The notes under the pieces: generated by a model
What the model saw: the letters and a program-made list of their open reading frames with translations, nothing else
Database searches by the model: none
What the model was told of the DNA's origin: nothing
In this document: positions 1 through 6,373 of the stretch, in pieces
Position numbering within the stretch: the first letter of the stretch is position 1
Layout: every line of letters begins with the position of its first letter
Translations under genes and position numbers: made by a program
Origin: Clostridiales bacterium
Lineage (GTDB): Bacteria > Bacillota_A > Clostridia > Saccharofermentanales > Saccharofermentanaceae
Assembly (NCBI GenBank): GCA_017649745.1
Contig: JAGCGE010000201.1
Coordinates: forward strand, 1-57,031
Reading direction: 5' to 3'
Length of the DNA: 57,031 nt

Positions 1-332
1 GATGCACCACCGGGGAATTCCAAGTAATACCCATAATTCCCGCCCCAGTTTCCGACACCCTGACAGGCATATGCCGCTTGTGCTCCGCTCGGAATCAGCA
101 TATCGATTTCGATTCTCAGCTTGTCACAATACGACCAAATACTTAAACCAGTGTCGATATATTGGCCATTGCCACTCTCGATGTATTCTACTTGCTGATA
201 CCCTGAAGGTAAACCTCCGCCTCCGCCGCTCTTCGCCCACAAGATTGTACCTGTAGAATCTTTAACTTGAGAAACTTCAACGTTGCTTCCGTTTACCGGT
301 ATATACATCTCTTTTACATCACTGAAATTCAT
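1..332 (-). CDS. LamG-like tail protein, 5' part (cut by window edge)
   Basis: First 110 or so codons of the gene seen complete at 56282-57001. It begins MNFSDVKEMYIPV and has the Gly-rich joint followed by the LPSGYQQVEYIES motif typical of phage tail adhesin modules. The ATG overlaps the TGA of the upstream gene (ATGA), showing translational coupling. Compared with the right-hand copy there are seven changes; six fall in third codon positions and one (247) changes Ile to Thr. Confidence 0.85.
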   Translation of the reverse strand, partial: MNFSDVKEMYIPVNGSNVEVSQVKDSTGTILWAKSGGGGGLPSGYQQVEYIESGNGQYIDTGLSIWSYCDKLRIEIDMLIPSGAQAAYACQGVGNWGGNYGYYLEFPGGA

Positions 333-362
333 GAACTCACCGCCTTAACAAGTAAGGTCTTA
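1..362. repeat. Left copy of terminal overlap
   Basis: This segment is repeated at 56670-57031 at a constant offset of 56669. I count seven substitutions, at 120, 129, 132, 147, 162, 204 and 247. Both copies carry the start of the same LamG-like tail gene, and the end of the upstream gene. The flanks fit a circular map closed across this overlap. Confidence 0.95.
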
Positions 363-823
363 GTTACAGTGCTGTTATCAGACAAAACAAAGGTAAAAGT
401 CTCTTCTTCAAAGTCTTCAACCTTCTGTGCCTGTGCATATACGAACGACTCAACTGTAGGATCATCCGGATCAGCAACATAGCTTGCCGGTTTAACCCTT
501 CTTACCACAGGAATGTGAATGTCATAGATCACAATTCCATAGTCGGCTGTTAAAACATGCAGGTGTGCTTTAACATCTCCATTAAGTTCTTCACCAAGAA
601 CACTATTAGGGATCTTACAAGTAGATGTTGAATTATCAACAAGAAAATTGTAAGTAGTGTTCTTTGTATCAAACTGGCATGTTGAGCCGTTCGGTATAGT
701 TACACCTGTGAAATGGAGAACAACGCCTTGATCCCACTGATGTACTTCTTTATGGCATTCAACCTTATAGTCTGAAGTTGCTTCAGTAAGGTCGATGTCA
801 ATCACATTAGTAAACGATGGCAT
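329..823 (-). CDS. Baseplate upper/fibre-associated protein (BppU-N-like)
   Basis: 164 aa, started by an ATG nine bases after GGAG. Residues about 28-110 form a domain also found inside the large fibre gene next door: both share WD(Q/T)G, a CQFD box, an IPN box and a closing IP V (R/K)R x KP pattern. That domain resembles the N-terminal module of siphovirus baseplate upper proteins, which joins receptor-binding proteins to the baseplate. The C-terminal 40 residues are acidic and unlike the neighbour. It is a virion tail-tip component by context; the precise role is inferred. Confidence 0.6.
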   Translation of the reverse strand: MPSFTNVIDIDLTEATSDYKVECHKEVHQWDQGVVLHFTGVTIPNGSTCQFDTKNTTYNFLVDNSTSTCKIPNSVLGEELNGDVKAHLHVLTADYGIVIYDIHIPVVRRVKPASYVADPDDPTVESFVYAQAQKVEDFEEETFTFVLSDNSTVTKTLLVKAVSS

Positions 824-840
824 TTTGAAATTCTCCTTTC

Positions 841-3800
841 CTAATTATTTAAATGCAGATACTGATCTGCGAAATAAGACACTTCTACTTCACCAGAATC
901 AGCCCAGATGTTATTAAACCCTAATAAAGTCTTAACTTCATGAGGGGTGAGCTGGTAAATACAGGGATTTTCAAGAGGATAAATAGCGTCTGCTCCGGCA
1001 ATAGCTTCAGAAAAATCTGTTGGCGAAGTCGTGTAACTGCTATCTCTGAAGTAAAACATTGCCCCGTATATCAGCATAGACTTGTCATCCATACTTGTTA
1101 TAGAAGTCGCACTTGATACCTTATAGTTTGAGCAGACTATGCCTTCTTGCCTTTGAGCAGCTGAGTCTGGCTGTTTAATACCAGAAGTCGTATAATTACG
1201 GTAAATATTATCGTATGCCGATGAGCTACCGCCTTGTCTCCACCAATATTTACTGAGATCTGAAATATAACCAGATCTAACAGTTAAGACTCCTGTAAGA
1301 ACATCTAAAGTCGCGTCAACAATTATCCCTGCTGAGACATGTAAGCTTGTAGGAGCAGATGCGGTTAAATAAGAAACTCGCATATAAACAGAACCAGGCG
1401 GAGTTATAAAACCCTCTTGCGCATACTGATCTGTTCCTATAAGCTCTTTCTTGTAATCGTAGTAGGCATGATAACAGCTAGTTGCTCCGGTCGTAAAGCC
1501 TTCAAACACATACCTCTTTTGAGGTTCTATAAGCAAATAATCACTTATAGAATAAGAAGAACCAGTAGTCTCGCTTCCAGAACTAGAAAGATACTTACCT
1601 TCTGTCGCGCCTTCTGTAGTAAACACGTTCTCGCCTTCAATAGCAAACGAATTAGTATACGTTTCACCAACGTAATCTTCGTAAGCTGTCATTGAAGATC
1701 CTGCTTCTAACTGTATGCCACTAAATGAGAAGGTGTCATCAGCCGAGTTTGCATTATTATTTGATGCATAAAAACGCAAGCCAGCAATAGGCGTAGCAAA
1801 GTTTCTGCCATACGAGTTTCTGGTGTTTCTCGATAACTGGCAATTCTGTGTTCCACCTCCAACATAGCTAAAAGCAACATTACAAGTATTAGAATCGGTA
1901 TCACTACTAACAGGTGTTGCCGAAATGGTATAGTAACCTGCGGGCAAAGGTACATCAAAGTACAGAATGTCTGTTCTTCTAACGCCGGATTGATCGCCAA
2001 AAGAATACAAGTTCTTACCTGCGCGAATAAGCTTAGACTCCGTATAACCGCTAATGGCTCTTACGTTTGTCGGTGATGGATCTCCTGTACCAGACTGAGA
2101 ATATGTCATAAGAACGTCCAACTTCTCAAGAGGAACGTCATCAGCACCGTCATTAAACGATGCAATAATCGTATGCTCAATGTCTATGGCAGGTCTTAAG
2201 AAGCTCTCTGGCTTGGGTCGTTTAATTACAGGTATATAGACCTCATAAACAACTACTTCGTAGTCTGCATCTATAATGTTTACATACGCTACAATGTCGC
2301 CCTGACAGTTCTCGTCCAATAGAGCATTCGGAATTGGACAAGAGTTACCAACGATTATTTCATTTTGAGAAAAACTCGTAAGTTTATTGTCAAACTGGCA
2401 TTCTGTACCATCTTCAAAGTCGTATCCATCAAACACGAGGCTAAGCCCAGTGTCCCACTGAAAGACGGGGCGTGTTGTAGTCTTGAGTCTACGTGCTGTT
2501 TCGTATGCATAGGCATAATCGCCGTCAACTTTTACCGTTGGATTGTAAGGGTAAATAGGAGACGGGTAATTATTATAGCTTACATACTCCGTTGGATTAT
2601 AATGCTCGTCACAAAGAACAAAGTTGAAGAAAAACTGGGTCATATCATCGGTAATTTCATCACTAAATGTAAGCCGTATACCTCCGCCACCTTCTCTTTT
2701 TTCGATATAGTCTATTGAAAGAAAGCTATTGCTTAATGGTATATGCTCAGAACCGGTTATATCCGTTACCATTGTGGTTACGAACTTTGTTCCTTCTATA
2801 AACCCAAAATTCTCAATACTACAAATTTCAAATGTTCTGTTCTTTAATAAACTTGTTTGAAATCCAAGAAACATCAATAAAAATTGATTAGAGTCTGGAA
2901 GCCAAAACAAATAACTCGAAGTAAGACTTGGCAAACCTGGTAAATTACTATGAAAGCTAACATTAGCCAAATCGATCTTATTAAAGAACTGATTTATTGC
3001 CATTTCGACTTCACAAGTAGTTAAACTTTTGCCAACAATGCCGTCTTTAATTTCTAAAGGATTACCTTCAAGTTCGACAGTGTTCCCTTTAACGTTCTTG
3101 TATGTAAGATCGATTATAGCCGGTTCTGTGGTACTAATTGTATTCTTGCCTTTTACAATCTTAATATCTTGAGGGTCAAGCTGGAAAGTTATAGGTGCCA
3201 CCAAGCGATAAACTAACTGAATACCTTTTCCTTTAAGAGACTCAGCAAAGCCTTCTGCATCTCCATCATAATCTGTATCCTTAATGTATGGCCGATTACT
3301 CTGGTACATCTGTATAGACTTATCAGACATGTTCGCCCATGCAGTATCAGCAGATGGCGGAAAGTATGAACAGTTAAACCATTTAAGTCTGTCTGCTGCG
3401 CTAGATGTAGAATAAGCGTTAGTTATGGTTGTCGACATTCTAAATATCCCAGAATACGTTTCCGGAGAATAAGCATTCCAGATCATAGCGCTGATGTCAT
3501 GAATGTAACCATACTCCGATGTAAGAACTCCGGTTTTTGTATTATAGGTTCCTTTAATGATTGGCGGTAAACCAACCTTACCGTATTCAACGATTATTGC
3601 TTGGCAATGCATACCATTTACAGTTCTAACTGAAGCCACTAAATAGTTGTCACCATCTTCTGTAACAATAGAAAGATCTGAACCAGTTAATGCTATAAAC
3701 TGTGTCTTAGTTGAATAGTCTTTGCTACTGTAAATAGCGACTCCTGCCGTTGAACTCGAAGCTGATAAGCCGCTAAGAACATAAGTAGTATTAGGCTTAA

Positions 3801-3978
3801 TCTTAATAAAGTCGGTTACAGCAAAGTTTACAGAATTGGTTATAGCACCAGAACTACTTACATACTTGTTATAAGTTAACTTTGTATAATCGAATAGATT
3901 ATTAGCAAAGTACTTAGAAAGATCATAAACCTCATTCTGCTGAGGCTCTATCTTAACAGGTAAATTACGAGATAACAT
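841..3978 (-). CDS. Large tail fibre / baseplate protein
   Basis: 1045 aa. I chose the ATG at 3978 (GGAGG seven bases upstream; TAATG overlap with the preceding gene) rather than the upstream alternative. Domains: two related Ser/Tyr-rich modules, near residues 35-140 and 800-900, each with a GKYLSSSG-like start and an I(K/E)P x x x YV box; a BppU-like domain near 490-590 shared with the next gene; and the QSGTGDPSPTNVRAISG motif common in Firmicutes phage fibres. No catalytic motif was recognised. Likely recognises the host surface. Confidence 0.7.
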   Translation of the reverse strand: MLSRNLPVKIEPQQNEVYDLSKYFANNLFDYTKLTYNKYVSSSGAITNSVNFAVTDFIKIKPNTTYVLSGLSASSSTAGVAIYSSKDYSTKTQFIALTGSDLSIVTEDGDNYLVASVRTVNGMHCQAIIVEYGKVGLPPIIKGTYNTKTGVLTSEYGYIHDISAMIWNAYSPETYSGIFRMSTTITNAYSTSSAADRLKWFNCSYFPPSADTAWANMSDKSIQMYQSNRPYIKDTDYDGDAEGFAESLKGKGIQLVYRLVAPITFQLDPQDIKIVKGKNTISTTEPAIIDLTYKNVKGNTVELEGNPLEIKDGIVGKSLTTCEVEMAINQFFNKIDLANVSFHSNLPGLPSLTSSYLFWLPDSNQFLLMFLGFQTSLLKNRTFEICSIENFGFIEGTKFVTTMVTDITGSEHIPLSNSFLSIDYIEKREGGGGIRLTFSDEITDDMTQFFFNFVLCDEHYNPTEYVSYNNYPSPIYPYNPTVKVDGDYAYAYETARRLKTTTRPVFQWDTGLSLVFDGYDFEDGTECQFDNKLTSFSQNEIIVGNSCPIPNALLDENCQGDIVAYVNIIDADYEVVVYEVYIPVIKRPKPESFLRPAIDIEHTIIASFNDGADDVPLEKLDVLMTYSQSGTGDPSPTNVRAISGYTESKLIRAGKNLYSFGDQSGVRRTDILYFDVPLPAGYYTISATPVSSDTDSNTCNVAFSYVGGGTQNCQLSRNTRNSYGRNFATPIAGLRFYASNNNANSADDTFSFSGIQLEAGSSMTAYEDYVGETYTNSFAIEGENVFTTEGATEGKYLSSSGSETTGSSYSISDYLLIEPQKRYVFEGFTTGATSCYHAYYDYKKELIGTDQYAQEGFITPPGSVYMRVSYLTASAPTSLHVSAGIIVDATLDVLTGVLTVRSGYISDLSKYWWRQGGSSSAYDNIYRNYTTSGIKQPDSAAQRQEGIVCSNYKVSSATSITSMDDKSMLIYGAMFYFRDSSYTTSPTDFSEAIAGADAIYPLENPCIYQLTPHEVKTLLGFNNIWADSGEVEVSYFADQYLHLNN

Positions 3979-4334
3979 TACGTCACCTCCGTATTTTCCC
4001 AATAATCTGCATAGTTATTAATTGTCCAGAGATACTCATCTCTAAGAGCCTGGTATGACGACAGAACAAACGAAGACATCGTTGACGAATCGAATGCAAT
4101 CTTTACGTCTATTGTAACAAAGTTCTTGATTGCGGCAATCATCTTATCGCTTTGGTTCAAGTCAGCCCAGGTTGTTGATGCAGTAATCTCTCTACCTGTT
4201 TCTGGGCCACAACCAACTCGCGTAATCTTAGTGAAGGCACCGTTAACAAACATGAGAATGTCGCTGTCAAAAGCAGTGTTGTCTTCTGCAATGCCGCCAA
4301 TAAATTTTTTAACGTCAGCTAATATTGTGGCCAT
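3978..4334 (-). CDS. Head-tail connector-like protein (gp6-type)
   Basis: 118 aa. It starts MATILADVKKFIGG followed by DNTAFDSDILMFVN, resembling the small helical connector/adaptor proteins of Firmicutes siphophages, and has the late aromatic YxxxRxEYLW helix. Strong AAGGAG site. It lies among tail-fibre genes rather than after the capsid gene, where adaptors normally sit. That makes the adaptor role plausible but unproven. Confidence 0.5.
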   Translation of the reverse strand: MATILADVKKFIGGIAEDNTAFDSDILMFVNGAFTKITRVGCGPETGREITASTTWADLNQSDKMIAAIKNFVTIDVKIAFDSSTMSSFVLSSYQALRDEYLWTINNYADYWENTEVT

Positions 4335-4351
4335 AACAGTTCTCCTTAGTT

Positions 4352-4567
4352 TTACTTTTTCAAGTCAATAAACTTAGACATGGCGAATCCTTCAACGTCC
4401 ATGAACTTAACTGCATACCACTCGGTATTGTCTTCAAGCTCAGTGACAATTATCTCTTCGCCTGCGCCCATAATGCAAAGCTTCTCTCCGCTCAAAGAAG
4501 GCTCACTTCTAAGATTAAGCGGCTCTCTAACAACTGCATTAGGCTTAACTTTCTTTTTGGCTGCCAT
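4352..4567 (-). CDS. Small SH3-domain protein
   Basis: 71 aa: a basic KKKVK start then a bacterial SH3-type fold, with LNLRSEPS, a glycine turn, EEIIVTELED and WYAVKF...GFAMSKFI strands. Such domains bind cell-wall peptides or act as structural adaptors. Preceded by GGAGG. As a single-domain protein beside the HNH gene it may be a virion accessory protein; function is inferred from fold only. Confidence 0.6.
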   Translation of the reverse strand: MAAKKKVKPNAVVREPLNLRSEPSLSGEKLCIMGAGEEIIVTELEDNTEWYAVKFMDVEGFAMSKFIDLKK

Positions 4568-4579
4568 AGCGATTTCCTC

Positions 4580-4990
4580 CTACCATAATTTTGTATCACC
4601 AGGCTTACGTTCAACCGGTTCTGTTGGTAATATGTCAAAAGAACCATAATGTATAGCGTTGTGTGTAAGCTTAGTTACTGTAATTAGATTCTCAGGATCT
4701 AAAAGACACGGATCATGATTGACTAGCTGTTCTTTTGTGACTGGATTTAAATGATGAATCATTGGTTTGTCAAATATGTCATAACCTTCACAGCCAAGGT
4801 CACATCCATTGTCTCTTACTATTACTTTGTCACGAACTTGCTTCCATTCTTTTGAAGCATAAAACTTTTGATTCAAAAATCTATCTGGACCAAAAGTTTC
4901 TTCACCAATGTTACCGGCTCTCTTTAAATACTCGAATCTCTCCTTGTAAGTTTTAAGTTTCTTTAACTCAGAATATGTCAAGGTCTCCAT
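4580..4990 (-). CDS. HNH endonuclease, packaging-associated
   Basis: 136 aa from METLTYSELKK. The HNH core is visible: RDNGCDLGC, then the HHLNPVT pair of histidines, a D-P-x-N-L strand and a final THNAIHYG histidine. HNH proteins of this type in HK97-like phages assist terminase in cutting cos sites. It overlaps the preceding gene by 23 bases. A GC-rich cos candidate lies about 400 bases upstream, consistent with that job. An earlier ATG at 5008 sits directly on its GGAG, so I prefer 4990. Confidence 0.8.
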   Translation of the reverse strand: METLTYSELKKLKTYKERFEYLKRAGNIGEETFGPDRFLNQKFYASKEWKQVRDKVIVRDNGCDLGCEGYDIFDKPMIHHLNPVTKEQLVNHDPCLLDPENLITVTKLTHNAIHYGSFDILPTEPVERKPGDTKLW

Positions 4991-5327
4991 TGTCGTCCAC
5001 TTCCTCATCTCCAGAGTAAGACTTCATGGCAGCTATCGCATCAGAATATGTCTTAGCGCTAGTCTCTGCATCAGCAATGGCTTTTGTCTTGGCAATTAAA
5101 AGTTTCTTTTGCTCTTCCATGATTTCAAGCTCAGTTCGCTTTTCAGAAGAACCAACTTTGAGCCAATACACAATTTCTTGAGCTGATGCAGTTCCGTTTT
5201 GTAATCTTTCGAGAGATCTTTGACGCGCAAGTGAAATTATCTGTTTCTCCTCGGCGTCATCGGTTAAAGCCGGTGCTAGTTTCTTTGTACTTTTGTCCAG
5301 ATTACCTTTAGTTTTTACGGTAATCAT
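4968..5327 (-). CDS. Terminase small subunit-like / packaging-associated protein
   Basis: 119 aa, helical and charged. It has a Lys-rich start, then DDAEEKQIISLARQRSLERL and ASAQEIVYWLK, a pattern I associate with small proteins paired with the HNH gene in Clostridia phages. The tail is acidic (GDEEVDDNGDLDIF). No helix-turn-helix is certain. Position immediately before the HNH nuclease and after the cos candidate suggests a DNA-packaging role; it could equally be an unrelated conserved protein. Confidence 0.4.
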   Translation of the reverse strand: MITVKTKGNLDKSTKKLAPALTDDAEEKQIISLARQRSLERLQNGTASAQEIVYWLKVGSSEKRTELEIMEEQKKLLIAKTKAIADAETSAKTYSDAIAAMKSYSGDEEVDDNGDLDIF

Positions 5328-5384
5328 AATCTTTCCTCACTTTTTCCTTAGGGAATTTCCCAGATGAACCCTACTTTTTCACCC

Positions 5385-5460
5385 TCCGGGGAATTTTCAA
5401 ATGCCGGCGCGAAATCGGAGGGGGTGCGTCCGATAGAGACCGGGGGGCGGGTCTTGAATC
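5385..5460. other. GC-rich cos-site candidate
   Basis: A short run of very high GC (CCGGCGCG at 5404, a G-rich run and CCGGGGGGCGGG at 5440-5452) in an otherwise AT-rich intergenic gap directly upstream of the terminase-associated and HNH genes. Cos phages with HNH nucleases carry such GC-rich cohesive ends here. No cleavage evidence is available. Confidence 0.35.
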
Positions 5461-5481
5461 TCAAAAATTTTATAGAATTTT

Positions 5482-5781
5482 TCAAGAATTCGAGCCCAAC
5501 CGCGTGCAATCTGTATCTTTTGTGACTTTGATGTAGCGCTGAAGCGGGTCAAGGCGAATGAGTTCGTCGATTGCTTCGTCTGCCACCATGCCTTCGTCGT
5601 CGACGCGGGCTGCAACAGCAAGCGTTCGCATCATGCGAGCCAAGCGCTCAGGTGTGCGATAGCCCATGCTAGTGTCGTATGCATACCACTCATCCCACTG
5701 TGTGAATGGATTCCAAGGGTTGTCTATTGTAGTAAGACAATAGTCGTTTGTAGTAGTGTCATCTATTACATCTAATAGCAT
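5482..5781 (-). CDS. Conserved hypothetical phage protein, first late gene
   Basis: 99 aa. It begins MLLDVIDDTTTNDYCLTTIDNP, a start I recognise from many Clostridia phage genomes without an assigned function, then a WNPFTQWDEWYAYD aromatic stretch, GYRTPERLARM and an acidic helix DEAIDELIRLDP. Good AAGGAGG site. It is the first gene after the 590-base regulatory gap, so it heads the late transcription unit. No function is claimed. Confidence 0.7.
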   Translation of the reverse strand: MLLDVIDDTTTNDYCLTTIDNPWNPFTQWDEWYAYDTSMGYRTPERLARMMRTLAVAARVDDEGMVADEAIDELIRLDPLQRYIKVTKDTDCTRLGSNS

Positions 5782-6373
5782 AAAGCCTCCTTTCTAACGC
5801 TTGTATATACGCTTGTAATATTAGTCTTTTATAGAAAGCCCTAAAAAGGCCCTTTTTAGAGGCCTATTTTTAGTCTAAAAAACTGACTATAGAATTTTAT
5901 GAATTTTTAGGGCCCTAAAATAGCCCCTATAATAGAAGTCTTGGAGGACATGATCATTATGGGGTGGAATGATTTTATAGGGGGTTATTTTAAAGTCTCA
6001 AAAATTTTTCTTAAAAAATTCTCTTAAAAATTTTAGATGTTTTTTATTTTAAGAGGGCTATTTTAAAAAAGTCTCTAAAAAATTCTCTTAAAAATTTTAG
6101 AGAACCTTTTATTTTAAGAGGGGGTATTAAAAATTCTCTTAAAATTTTTTACAATGTATTCCTAAGGCTCCAACAATCACAAAAAGTTTGAAATTATTAG
6201 AGCCCAAGAATACATTAAAAGGAGTTGAAAGGTATGAACCAAAAAATGGTAGGCTTACTTTTTTAGCGGGGGTACAAATAGCCACCTTTAAAAGTACGGG
6301 GGTGTTTTTAGAGGGGTACAAAATTCTTCTTAATAGAATCTCTAAAACAATGGGCACTTTAATTTGGCAGGGG
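5782..6373. promoter_or_regulatory. Non-coding, repeat-rich region upstream of the late operon
   Basis: About 590 bases of very AT-rich DNA without a supported gene. It separates the RNA polymerase-like gene from the late operon. It contains an inverted repeat CTAAAAAGG/CCTTTTTAG at 5841-5859 (possible terminator), GGGCCC-centred elements near 5910, and a tandem AATTCTCTTAAAAATTTTAG array. Close to the late gene, ACAAGCG occurs twice flanking TATATA at about 5800-5820. Late promoter elements probably lie here. Confidence 0.5.
6014..6150. repeat. Imperfect tandem repeat with internal inverted repeats
   Basis: AATTCTCTTAAAAATTTTAG begins near 6016 and 6080, with a shortened copy near 6131. Each of the first two is followed by a TTTATTTTAAGAGGG block. 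CTCTTAAAA and TTTTAAGAG within a unit can pair into hairpins. Period is roughly 63 bases. Could be operator sites or terminators. Confidence 0.7.

Noticed and set aside
5397..5621. A 74-codon minus-strand frame overlapping the 99-aa late gene
   Set aside because: It runs through the GC-rich cos candidate, has no start signal and overlaps a better-supported gene in another frame.
6000..6150. CRISPR array
   Set aside because: The repeats are imperfect, AT-rich, few, and have no unique spacers of constant length; no cas genes.
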